Positions 25,287 through 32,312 of a DNA stretch of 64,000 nt are shown here, one piece after another. Both the position numbers and the translations under genes were made by a program. Source of the DNA: Clostridia bacterium (GTDB lineage: Bacteria; Bacillota; Clostridia; Oscillospirales; Acutalibacteraceae); assembly GCA_017438845.1 (NCBI GenBank), contig JAFRUO010000021.1, positions 1 to 64,000 on the forward strand. Reading direction: 5' to 3'. The number at the start of each line of letters is the position of its first letter. Positions within the stretch are counted from its first letter, which is position 1. A model generated the notes under the pieces. The model ran no database searches. It worked only from the letters and a program-made list of their open reading frames with translations, and was not told where the DNA came from.

Positions 25287-25763
25287 ATGAATATTATTTG
25301 CTTTCATGCTCCCGATGAGGAGTACGGCTTCTTAAGCAACTGGTATATGTCAAGGTTTGAACTGGACGGCGTTTCATATACCTCAATGGAACAATATATG
25401 ATGCATCAGAAGGCAATAACCTTTGATGACATAGATATTGCAAAACAGATTCTTGAAACAGACGATGTGAGCAAGGTTAAGGCACTGGGAAGAGCAGTAC
25501 ACAACTATAATGACGCCATTTGGAACGGCATTAGACAAATTGTCGTTTATAAAGGCTTACTGGCTAAGTTTAGTCAAAACAAGGACTTAAAAGAAAAGCT
25601 ACTGTCAACAGGAAATAACATCCTTGCTGAAGCAGCTCGCACTGATTCTGTGTGGGGTATTGGTATATCAATAAAAGACAATGCTCGCTTCGATATGAAT
25701 AAGTGGAGAGGCAAAAACCTCTTGGGCTTTGCATTGATGCAAGTAAGAAAAGAATTACATTAA
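25287..25763 (+). CDS. NADAR domain protein (YbiA/DUF1768 family)
   Basis: 158 residues covering a single NADAR domain: YGFLSNWYMSRFELDGVSY, SMEQYMMHQKA, LGRAVHNYNDAIWNGIRQ, VWGIGISI and the end KWRGKNLLGFALMQVRKEL. NADAR proteins act on ADP-ribosylated compounds; some remove ADP-ribose from guanine in DNA (partner of DarT-like toxins) and YbiA acts on riboflavin precursors. The pairing with a nucleotidyltransferase inside a mobile element suggests a toxin-antidote or defence role. Confidence 0.88.
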   Translation: MNIICFHAPDEEYGFLSNWYMSRFELDGVSYTSMEQYMMHQKAITFDDIDIAKQILETDDVSKVKALGRAVHNYNDAIWNGIRQIVVYKGLLAKFSQNKDLKEKLLSTGNNILAEAARTDSVWGIGISIKDNARFDMNKWRGKNLLGFALMQVRKELH

Positions 25764-25806
25764 TTTGCCTCATATTCAAATTATGGGGTAATATATGGCA
25801 AACAAA

Positions 25807-25835
25807 AATAAGGAGTTGCATTGCAACTCCTTATT
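25807..25835. terminator. Bidirectional terminator
   Basis: AATAAGGAGTTGC / GCAACTCCTTATT, a 13-bp perfect stem with a 3-nt loop between the convergent NADAR and HEPN-like genes. Confidence 0.85.
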
Positions 25836-26362
25836 TATACTGTTTCAGACGTTTCAACAAACTCATTCTGTTCAATTGCATAATCACAAACTATGTGAAT
25901 AAATTCACACAAGAAATGACTATAACCATTGACAAGTCTTGTAAAAGAATATCTCCAATCAACAAAAAAATCGGATATATCTTTTATAGATTCTTCTAAA
26001 CCTATATCATCTAGATGTATTTGGCTTTTTAACAAATCGCTTAAAGGATTCTTATAAGTTTTAGGTAAGTTATTATATAGTTCAATTAATTCGTGTGTGC
26101 ATTCAAAAGTGTGTTTTTCTTTATATGTAAGGAGCTTTATTGCTAACTCTGCAGCTAAGGTACCATTTGTGATCATAACAGGCGTTAACGATATATAATC
26201 GGTTTCTTTTTTATCAACCTTTTTTTCTAAGTTCTGAAATACTTTGTAAAACGCTTTCATATTTGAAAATATGTTATATTCTGTAATATCAAAAAGGGTA
26301 CATGTATTTCGCTTTGGACAGGACTTGCATTTATTTGGTCTTTCTATTTGAAATTGTCTCAC
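25835..26362 (-). CDS. HEPN-like protein with an N-terminal Cys cluster
   Basis: 175 residues. The N-terminus has CKSCPKRNTC, a likely metal-binding cluster. The remainder is helical, with AAELAIKLLTYK, then HELIELYNNLP, then FFVDWRYSFT, a pattern seen in HEPN-type helical proteins (substrate or RNase domains in toxin and defence systems). The catalytic R-x4-6-H of HEPN RNases was not located with confidence, so this may be a non-catalytic relative. It is convergent with the nucleotidyltransferase-NADAR pair. Confidence 0.45.
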   Translation of the reverse strand: MRQFQIERPNKCKSCPKRNTCTLFDITEYNIFSNMKAFYKVFQNLEKKVDKKETDYISLTPVMITNGTLAAELAIKLLTYKEKHTFECTHELIELYNNLPKTYKNPLSDLLKSQIHLDDIGLEESIKDISDFFVDWRYSFTRLVNGYSHFLCEFIHIVCDYAIEQNEFVETSETV

Positions 26363-26364
26363 TA

Positions 26365-26607
26365 TTATCTTATTTCCTGTTCAAGATTTTTGAAGGTATC
26401 CGTATCAAAGAAATCGGTGATTGATATTTCAAGTCCGTCACAGATTTTCTTAATGGTTGTAACGCCTGGATTTTTGCTTTGATTGTAAATGATTGATTTA
26501 ATCGTGGTATAGGGTATTCCCGAGATTGTTGCGAGCTTGCAATAGGTTATGTTCCTTTCATCACAAAGCTCAATGATTCTTTGCTTCGTAGCCTCTGCTA
26601 TATTCAA
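26365..26607 (-). CDS. Small XRE/Cro-type transcriptional regulator
   Basis: 80 residues from a TTG at 26605-26607 with AGGAGTG eight bases upstream; longer readings would run through the operator. Helix-turn-helix: ITYCKLATISGIPYTTIKSIIYNQSKNPGV, followed by ICDGLEISITDFFD, the common end of Cro/CI-type regulators. The start region lies in a 16-bp perfect inverted repeat, so autoregulation is likely. Confidence 0.85.
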   Translation of the reverse strand: MNIAEATKQRIIELCDERNITYCKLATISGIPYTTIKSIIYNQSKNPGVTTIKKICDGLEISITDFFDTDTFKNLEQEIR

Positions 26608-26613
26608 AATAAT

Positions 26614-26653
26614 CACTCCTAACAAAATTATGATACCAATTTTGTTAGGAGTG
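26614..26653. promoter_or_regulatory. 16-bp perfect inverted repeat (operator) before the XRE gene
   Basis: CACTCCTAACAAAATT, an 8-nt loop, then AATTTTGTTAGGAGTG. The proximal arm contains the ribosome site of the regulator, so the element could work as a DNA operator, as an mRNA hairpin hiding the ribosome site, or both. Confidence 0.75.
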
Positions 26654-26654
26654 A

Positions 26655-26885
26655 ATAGACTATATAATATACTATTTACGATATATAGTCTTTTCTGACT
26701 TTGGCAACACAAAGAGCAATAAACAGCTGCGGAGACATATCAAGCCCTGCTGCTTTGATGGCTTCTTTGATTCCATTCTCAACCTCTTCGGGCGTAGTGT
26801 TATATTCCTTCGCCACCGTCTGAAGCATCATTTTATAATTCATCTTCTCACCTCCTTCAACACAATAGTATAATATATAGTCTAT
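26655..26885. repeat. 22-bp inverted repeats flanking the 55-residue gene
   Basis: A 22-bp sequence with the core ATAGACTATATA is found at 26655-26676 (plus) and 26864-26885 (minus), one mismatch apart. The repeats border the 55-residue gene at its stop codon and in its promoter region. They may be operators of the XRE regulator, or the ends of a small cassette. Confidence 0.6.
26676..26843 (-). CDS. Small protein, possibly Spo0A C-domain-like
   Basis: 55 residues from an ATG with GAAGGAGGTGAGAAG upstream. The sequence MNYKMMLQTVAKEYNTTPEEVENGIKEAIKAAG resembles short clostridial proteins annotated as Spo0A C-terminal-like helix bundles. The last codons form part of the inverted repeat before the XRE gene. 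Function unknown; a regulator partner is possible. Confidence 0.6.
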   Translation of the reverse strand: MNYKMMLQTVAKEYNTTPEEVENGIKEAIKAAGLDMSPQLFIALCVAKVRKDYIS

Positions 26886-26921
26886 CAAAATTTGTCGAAG
26901 TATGTGAGCAAACAAAAGAAT

Positions 26922-26961
26922 AGCGAGTTAATGGGGCAATAACCTCACTAACTCGCTTTTT
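26922..26961 (+). terminator. Stem-loop before the HipA-like gene end
   Basis: AGCGAGTTA ... TAACTCGCT followed by TTTTTA on the plus strand; a second stem CTGACTTGC-gagga-GCAAGTCAG (26993-27015) lies closer to the HipA-like stop and may terminate that gene. Confidence 0.5.
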
Positions 26962-27022
26962 ATTGGCTCAAAGTACTGTTGCCAACAAGGTTCTGACTTG
27001 CGAGGAGCAAGTCAGGTTCTTA

Positions 27023-28405
27023 TTATCTCAATTTAGGTAATGACAGTAATTCGCGTGCACGGACATTGATATAGTTTTCAATCGCCGTTAAACGCTCTTC
27101 AGGAAGATTGATTGACGGGTGCCTTTTGAATTTGAAGTCAACAATCTTTCTTAATTGATTGCGCTGCTTCGTTCCCATAACCTCTCTGCATACGTCCTCA
27201 AATGAAATCCTGTACGGAGTAGTTCTGGTTTTTGCATATTCTGCAAGATTTTTGAAATCGTCCGGCATACCGAAATTGAACAGCGATAAACCGTTATCAA
27301 AAATCGGCGCAGGTGCAATTACTTTACCGCTGTGATTGTCACGAAGCAGTCCAAAGTTTCCAAAGTGCCTGTCTTCGTTATATATGAGAGCGTCAAATAC
27401 AAGCATACTGTTTACTTGCTCTCGGAAATCCTTGCCGTATTCATCGTAGATATCAAGAGCTGCTTTGAGTGTTCCCTCTTTCATAAGTCTGCCAATCGGA
27501 ACAAATGCCGTATCAATGTCGGTAAACAGTTTGCATTTTGAAGCAAGAATACCTTTCCAGTTTTCAAGGTCATAGTGAACGGCGTTAAGCCCCATCACTT
27601 CTGCAATCTGAGAAGCATAATACTCACTATATGGCTCGTTACCTGCGTTGGCAGCACCCTCGGTTCCGCCCTTGTAAAGATAAATGCCGTCGTCCTCAAC
27701 GAAACGCCACGCCTTACGGAGCATACCGTTTGTAGTGAACTCGGGAGAGGTTGAAAACGCCTCGTTACCCGTGCCAACACCGGTGTAAGCGACAAGCGAA
27801 AGTGCCTCGGAAAAGCGGTTTTCAAACAGATTATAGTCTGCATATTTACCATCAAAATCGTTCTTTACAACCCAGTAGCTGTCGTTGAGCGACAAGCCCA
27901 TGCACACGTCAATAATGCCCTTGGTGTTGTTAACGCTTAGCCCGAAGGATTTAAGAATCTCATCAACAAACTGACGGTTTTTCGGAATAACTCTGTGTTC
28001 AAGCCATTTAACTATGCCTTCATTAGTCAGCTTCAGGTCAAGTGGGAATAATGATTCTTTTTCTTTATTAACACTAATGATTTCAGCAGTCAAACCTTCA
28101 AGCGATTTGGTTTCGAGCGCAAACTCGATGAGCGGCTCATCGTATAGCTTTAAGATATAGTTGTTGTTCACGGTATCACTCCTTTCATCTAAAATTACGC
28201 TGACGTCCTTGTCAAGCGCCTGAGAAATCTTGATTAACATATCCAGCGAGAGATTTTGCGCTCCGCTTTCAATTCTGCAAATGTTGGAACGCTGCGTTCC
28301 TATCATTTCCGCCAGTTGCGCCTGCGATATTCCTTTTTCAAGCCGTGCCTGCGTCAGTTTTGATATAATGTTCTGCCGCATTCTGATAATTTCATCGTTA
28401 TTCAA
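27023..28405 (-). CDS. Fused HTH-HipA-like kinase (HipBA in one chain)
   Basis: 460 residues from a TTG at 28403-28405 that follows GAGGAGGTGAGAGAT; a GTG 27 bases earlier is an alternative. Residues about 10-70 are an XRE helix-turn-helix (GISQAQLAEMIGTQRSNICRIESG). The rest is HipA-like: YLYKGGTEGA near the nucleotide loop, YNEDRHFGNFGLLRD with the catalytic Asp and Asn, and PAPIFDNGLSLFNFG with the metal-binding Asp. HipA kinases phosphorylate translation factors and cause dormancy, normally held by a separate HipB. Here regulator and kinase are one chain. A perfect palindrome overlaps its promoter. Confidence 0.8.
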   Translation of the reverse strand: MNNDEIIRMRQNIISKLTQARLEKGISQAQLAEMIGTQRSNICRIESGAQNLSLDMLIKISQALDKDVSVILDERSDTVNNNYILKLYDEPLIEFALETKSLEGLTAEIISVNKEKESLFPLDLKLTNEGIVKWLEHRVIPKNRQFVDEILKSFGLSVNNTKGIIDVCMGLSLNDSYWVVKNDFDGKYADYNLFENRFSEALSLVAYTGVGTGNEAFSTSPEFTTNGMLRKAWRFVEDDGIYLYKGGTEGAANAGNEPYSEYYASQIAEVMGLNAVHYDLENWKGILASKCKLFTDIDTAFVPIGRLMKEGTLKAALDIYDEYGKDFREQVNSMLVFDALIYNEDRHFGNFGLLRDNHSGKVIAPAPIFDNGLSLFNFGMPDDFKNLAEYAKTRTTPYRISFEDVCREVMGTKQRNQLRKIVDFKFKRHPSINLPEERLTAIENYINVRARELLSLPKLR

Positions 28406-28436
28406 ATCTCTCACCTCCTCAATATTATTCACCTTA

Positions 28437-28464
28437 TGTTATCATATATGATAACATTTGTCAA
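28437..28464 (-). promoter_or_regulatory. Promoter with 20-bp palindromic operator of the HipA-like gene
   Basis: TGTTATCATATATGATAACA (28437-28456) is a perfect palindrome lying between -35 TTGACA (28459-28464, minus strand) and a weak -10. The TATC/GATA half-sites recall HipB operators; binding by the fused HTH domain is the simplest reading. Confidence 0.7.
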
Positions 28465-28467
28465 ATA

Positions 28468-28490
28468 AAAAAGGAGTTGTGTGTACAACT
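28468..28490 (-). terminator. Terminator of the MerR gene
   Basis: GGAGTTGT-acac-ACAACTCC followed by TTTTTT on the minus strand. Confidence 0.8.
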
Positions 28491-28499
28491 CCCCATTCA

Positions 28500-29225
28500 T
28501 TATTCGCAATAAATTCTAATTGCTTTGCTGGCAAATTCTGCTGTACCGTCAGCGTATTTGTCTATGTTGTCTTTGAAGCGTTCATCTGCAACATACATCT
28601 GACCGAGCCCTGCAAGAATTTCATCTGTGCAGGTATAGTAGTTTTCGGTAATATAGTCCTGCAGCTTTTTGACAAGCGCCTGCGCCTCGGAAGAATCAGG
28701 CTCTGCGCCGCTTTTCATAAGCTCTGCAAAATCACGTAAGATATATTCAAGCCCCGTATTGATGTCAGCAAAGCGCTCTTTGGAATAAGCCTTTGTTTTT
28801 TCGTTAAACTCTGCATACGCCTTGGTATTCCCCCATTTTTCTTTGGCTTCAGCCTTATATGCTTCAAATTCACTGTTATCAAACGCACTCATAACATTCT
28901 CTCCTTTCACTGCATTGTCAATAGATAAAATCAGCCGTTCTAACCGCTCTTTTTTAAGCGTGAGCAGCTTTTTTTGCTCCTTCAATGCCTTTTCTCTGTC
29001 GTAGTTGGGAGATGATAAAATCTCGGCAATGCTTTTTAATGAAAAGTCAAGCTCACGATAGAAGAGGATCTCCTGCATACGAAGAACGGAACTTTCATCG
29101 TAATAACGATATCCTGTAAACCTGTCAACGCTTGAAGGCTTTAGCAAACCGATTTCATCGTAATAATGCAGCGTACGCACGCTGACACCCGTAAGCTCGG
29201 CAAATTTTTTAATTTGCATTTTCAT
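28500..29225 (-). CDS. MerR-family regulator with TipAS drug-binding domain
   Basis: 241 residues. N-terminal MerR winged helix (FAELTGVSVRTLHYYDEIGLLKPS, then GYRYYDESSVLRMQEILFYRELDFSLKSI), coiled-coil linker rich in Lys and Glu, then a TipAS domain (EAKEKWGNTKAYAEF, CTDEILAGLGQMYVADERF). TipA-type proteins sense thiopeptides or related drugs and activate promoters with long spacers; exactly such a promoter lies upstream, so the gene is probably autoregulated. Start has GAGGTGATAAA before it. Confidence 0.9.
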   Translation of the reverse strand: MKMQIKKFAELTGVSVRTLHYYDEIGLLKPSSVDRFTGYRYYDESSVLRMQEILFYRELDFSLKSIAEILSSPNYDREKALKEQKKLLTLKKERLERLILSIDNAVKGENVMSAFDNSEFEAYKAEAKEKWGNTKAYAEFNEKTKAYSKERFADINTGLEYILRDFAELMKSGAEPDSSEAQALVKKLQDYITENYYTCTDEILAGLGQMYVADERFKDNIDKYADGTAEFASKAIRIYCE

Positions 29226-29244
29226 TTTATCACCTCACAAACAT

Positions 29245-29275
29245 AGTTTACACTATGACATTGCGTGAGAGTCAA
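29245..29275 (-). promoter_or_regulatory. MerR-type promoter with 19-bp spacer
   Basis: On the minus strand TTGACT (29270-29275) and TAAACT (29245-29250) are separated by 19 bp, the unusual spacing that MerR proteins correct by twisting DNA. A CATAGT-gtaa-ACTATG dyad overlaps the -10. Confidence 0.7.
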
Positions 29276-29311
29276 GCGCTATTTTTAAAAAAATCATTTA
29301 CAAATAGGAAT

Positions 29312-30058
29312 TCATCGCGCTAACAGTTTTAAAAACCTTTTATCGTTCATTTGCTCGTTTGTTAAGTATTCGCCGTTGAAAAACAAAGCATAATTGGTAA
29401 TCGGCGTCGGTGCGTTTTGCGCGTCGGCCTTATTTTTTATGTGAATTGCCTTGAATGCAACGCCTTGCGTTTGAGCCGTTCTTTCAACTATCGGAACATA
29501 CTTCGCATTAAACGGGCACTGGCTTGTATAGTAAAGTACATAACCGTTTTCGTCAATATGAGGATGCTTTGCGCATTCCTTGAAGCACGGTTTTTCAACT
29601 CCTTTTTCAAACGGTAAATACCACAGCTGAATACCGTTGTCCGCTTCATCGCAGACCTCAAAGTCCTTATATTTCAAATATTTTGGGTCGGCAAGAAACG
29701 GCTTTTTCTTCACAGAAGAAAGAATACACAAGCCCTTCTTGCCCTTGTTTTTACTGTCCGCAATACATTCGCCGAGCAAATCGTTTGAATAGCCGTGCCC
29801 CTTAAACGAGCCCGAAACCCAGAGGCAATTAATAAACATATAACCGTCTGCTTCAATCGGATTCCATGCATTTTCGGCAGGTATATATTCAATAAAGCAT
29901 TTGCCTCGCTCGGTGCTTTTGAGAAAAACAAGACCGTCGTCAAACCGCTTGGAAAGCCACGCCTTTTTAGACGCGACCTGTACATCGTTGTTATTTGAAA
30001 TCGCACAGCAGATGTGCTCTTTTTCAATATTATCTTTCGTTACTTTTATATATTCCAT
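29312..30058 (-). CDS. GNAT acetyltransferase with YoaP-type C-terminal domain
   Basis: 248 residues. The N-terminal half is GNAT-like (FINCLWVSGSFKGHGYSNDLLGECI contains the acetyl-CoA loop). The C-terminal half has a thioredoxin-like segment YYTSQCPFNAKYVPIVERTA and the end TNYALFFNGEYLTNEQMNDKRF, as in the YoaP family. The acceptor is unknown. A GGGAG site precedes the ATG. It is one of several small enzymes between the MerR and Fic genes. Confidence 0.8.
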   Translation of the reverse strand: MEYIKVTKDNIEKEHICCAISNNNDVQVASKKAWLSKRFDDGLVFLKSTERGKCFIEYIPAENAWNPIEADGYMFINCLWVSGSFKGHGYSNDLLGECIADSKNKGKKGLCILSSVKKKPFLADPKYLKYKDFEVCDEADNGIQLWYLPFEKGVEKPCFKECAKHPHIDENGYVLYYTSQCPFNAKYVPIVERTAQTQGVAFKAIHIKNKADAQNAPTPITNYALFFNGEYLTNEQMNDKRFLKLLAR

Positions 30059-30088
30059 ATCATGTCTCCCGTTAAATCAGAAGTTGTC

Positions 30089-30529
30089 TTACAGTTCCAT
30101 TCCCATAAGAATTACTTCGGTTTCTTTTTTGAAGCCGTGCTTTTCGTAAAACTTAGGAAGGAAGCCGTCGCCCTGCGTAATCAGGTTGACGCCCTTAATG
30201 CCGCGCTTTTTCATTTCTTCAAAACAAGCTTCAAGCAGCTTTGTTGCAATGCCTTGTCCCTGATACTCGGGATGTACGGCAAGGTCGTTGATTTCAAACA
30301 TTCTGCCCCTATGAAACAGCATAGAGCTTCCGAGAATAAATCCAGCTACCTTACCGTCAACAAGATATTCCAAGCCATAGGACTGCTTTGATTCCATTAT
30401 TTCTTTAATATGAATCTCCGCATCCTCCGGCTTCCAATGATCGTTCCACGGCTCGCCTGAAAATGCTGTTGCATAGATTTTGCCGTATTCCGTGATGTGT
30501 TCTGTAGTACATTCTTTTATCATAATCAT
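30089..30529 (-). CDS. GNAT family N-acetyltransferase
   Basis: 146 residues with a complete GNAT fold: LVDGKVAGFILGSS, then FEINDLAVHPEYQGQGIATKLLEA (motif A, acetyl-CoA pyrophosphate loop Q-G-Q-G-I-A) and GDGFLPKFYEKHGFKKETEV. Substrate unknown; in this setting it could modify a drug, a toxin or a protein. Two alternative ATG codons lie next to each other at the start. Confidence 0.88.
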   Translation of the reverse strand: MIMIKECTTEHITEYGKIYATAFSGEPWNDHWKPEDAEIHIKEIMESKQSYGLEYLVDGKVAGFILGSSMLFHRGRMFEINDLAVHPEYQGQGIATKLLEACFEEMKKRGIKGVNLITQGDGFLPKFYEKHGFKKETEVILMGMEL

Positions 30530-30536
30530 TTCCTTT

Positions 30537-31583
30537 TCATTTTAATCTGTAATAGCAAATATTTTTACCTTTGCCTTCACGTTTAAGTTCACCCGATGCA
30601 ACAAGCTTTCGGAGCGCTCCTTCAACGGAGCTCAGGCTAAGCGACGGGCAAAGCTCTCTGATATCCTGCTTTGTAAACCTTCCGATTTTTGTCAGCGTTG
30701 CTTTTTTGACTACCTCGATTGCGGGTAACTTTTCTTCCACCAATTCAAAGCGTTCTTCAAAGTCCTTGTACGCCGAAAGAATTGTACCGAGTAGGTATTT
30801 GATAAACGGTACTTTATCCTCATTGCCTTCATGCCAACCGATTTGCGCCTGACCCAGCACGTCATAGTACAAATCCTTATTCTTTGCAATTTTTGCTTCA
30901 AGGGAGATGTACTTGCCTACATAGAAACCGCTTCGATACAAAAGCAGGGTTGTGAGCAATCTGCTCATTCTGCCGTTACCGTCATTGAACGGGTGGATGC
31001 AAAGGAAATCATGGATGAATACAGGAATGGCAATCAGCGGTTCAACCTCCACATTCCCGATAACGCGGTTATATTCCTCACAGATTTTATCCAGTGCTTC
31101 GGGCGTTTCAAACGGACTAAGCGGTGTAAACAGCGTTTCAGTATGCCCGTCAGGATATGTTGCGCTGATATAATTCTGAACGCTTTTCGTCCTGCCGCCC
31201 ATTGGGTTGTTCATATGACTGTACAAAATCTTATGAAGCTGAAGAATGTAATTCTGTGTTATTGGAATGGCATCAAAGCTCTCATGGATAGTGGAAAGCA
31301 CATCACGGTAACCCGCAATTTCCTGCTCGTTCCTGTTTCTCGGAGCCGTCTTTTCTTCAACTAACTGACGAATACGAGTGTTAGTTGTAACAATACCCTC
31401 AATGGCGTTTGATGCCTCCGTGCTTTGTACTTTTGCAATTTCAACGAGCTTTTCGAGCTCTGCGGGACGCTGCTTGAGATACAGCTCCTGCTTGCCGGCT
31501 TCTTTATAGATAGCAGCAATCAGCCCAAGCACCTCGGAATCCCACTTTTGATTTTTAATTTCAGAATAGTTAAAGCTTCTCAT
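30537..31583 (-). CDS. Fic-domain protein (class II) with C-terminal winged helix
   Basis: 348 residues. An N-terminal inhibitory helix SNAIEG (S-x3-E-G, class II Fic) precedes the Fic core with catalytic loop HPFNDGNGRMSRLL near residue 200. The last about 65 residues (KATLTKIGRFTKQDIRELC and LSLSSVEGALRKLVASGEL) form a winged helix likely to bind DNA. Fic enzymes usually AMPylate target proteins; the inhibitory Glu keeps them off. The upstream promoter is surrounded by repeated half-sites, consistent with self-regulation by the winged helix. Confidence 0.9.
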   Translation of the reverse strand: MRSFNYSEIKNQKWDSEVLGLIAAIYKEAGKQELYLKQRPAELEKLVEIAKVQSTEASNAIEGIVTTNTRIRQLVEEKTAPRNRNEQEIAGYRDVLSTIHESFDAIPITQNYILQLHKILYSHMNNPMGGRTKSVQNYISATYPDGHTETLFTPLSPFETPEALDKICEEYNRVIGNVEVEPLIAIPVFIHDFLCIHPFNDGNGRMSRLLTTLLLYRSGFYVGKYISLEAKIAKNKDLYYDVLGQAQIGWHEGNEDKVPFIKYLLGTILSAYKDFEERFELVEEKLPAIEVVKKATLTKIGRFTKQDIRELCPSLSLSSVEGALRKLVASGELKREGKGKNICYYRLK

Positions 31584-31602
31584 AACCTCACCTTTGTCGT
31601 TA

Positions 31603-31663
31603 TTCCCTTAAATTATAGCATATATTAAGGTAATAGTCAAGAGATTAAGGGAATATTCCCTTA
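31603..31663 (-). promoter_or_regulatory. Promoter and repeated operator half-sites of the Fic gene
   Basis: On the minus strand TTGACT (31635-31640), 17-bp spacer, TATAAT (31612-31617). Half-site TTCCCTTA occurs at 31603-31610 and in the perfect palindrome AAGGGAATATTCCCTT (31647-31662), so one site abuts the -10 and two face each other upstream of the -35. Confidence 0.6.
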
Positions 31664-31761
31664 TTATTATGCAATTTTTAAGGTGTAATAATCATATGTT
31701 TGTGTTCCATTTTACAAAATAATCTGCTATAATTAATATATCTTGATTGAGTGGTGATGAT

Positions 31762-32262
31762 ATGCAAAACATTGATACGGAGTATTTCAGCGAATATAAA
31801 GCTGTTGAAAAGATATGTAATGAAATGTACGGCGAAAACGGAGTCAGTGCATATATAAATGATATGCAAAACTGCACATCCCGTGAAAAGAGTTTTATTG
31901 TTAATTGGGATAAAAAGTTAAAGGATCTCAAACATCTAAGGTGGCTGAGAAATCAAATCGCACATCCAAATGATTCTTATGAAGTAACTCCGCAAGACCT
32001 AACCGATATTAAAGCCTTCTATAATGAGTTGATGACTCAACAAGATCCGCTCGCCTTACTCTATAAAGAAATTGAAAGCACAAAGAAAAAGCAACAAGAA
32101 TATAAGCTACAGCAAAAGCAAATGCAAAAGACTGTACAGCAGCCTATTCATAATAATGCTACAGATTATCAAGATGATAATAATAGCTCAAAAGCAATCG
32201 CTATTGTTGCTGTAGTAGCCGTGGTTGTAATAATTGCCATTGCATTTTTATTCTTTCATTAA
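31762..32262 (+). CDS. Protein of unknown function with C-terminal membrane anchor
   Basis: 166 residues from the ATG at 31762 (GTGGTGAT upstream). The N-terminal half is helical with LRWLRNQIAHPND, a motif found in HEPN-like and DUF4145-like helical proteins (R-N-x-I-A-H). A Gln/Lys-rich coiled coil (KKKQQEYKLQQKQMQK) and a final hydrophobic helix IAIVAVVAVVVIIAIAFLFF follow, i.e. tail-anchored in the membrane. Such architecture suits an abortive-infection effector, but that is conjecture. Confidence 0.5.
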   Translation: MQNIDTEYFSEYKAVEKICNEMYGENGVSAYINDMQNCTSREKSFIVNWDKKLKDLKHLRWLRNQIAHPNDSYEVTPQDLTDIKAFYNELMTQQDPLALLYKEIESTKKKQQEYKLQQKQMQKTVQQPIHNNATDYQDDNNSSKAIAIVAVVAVVVIIAIAFLFFH

Positions 32263-32273
32263 TAAACAAAAAT

Positions 32274-32308
32274 AGCCGATAGGATAACATCAAGCTATCC
32301 TATCGGCT
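32274..32308. terminator. Bidirectional terminator after the recombinase
   Basis: AGCCGATAGGATA / TATCCTATCGGCT, 13-bp perfect stem with a 9-nt loop between two convergent genes. Confidence 0.85.
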
Positions 32309-32312
32309 TTAA

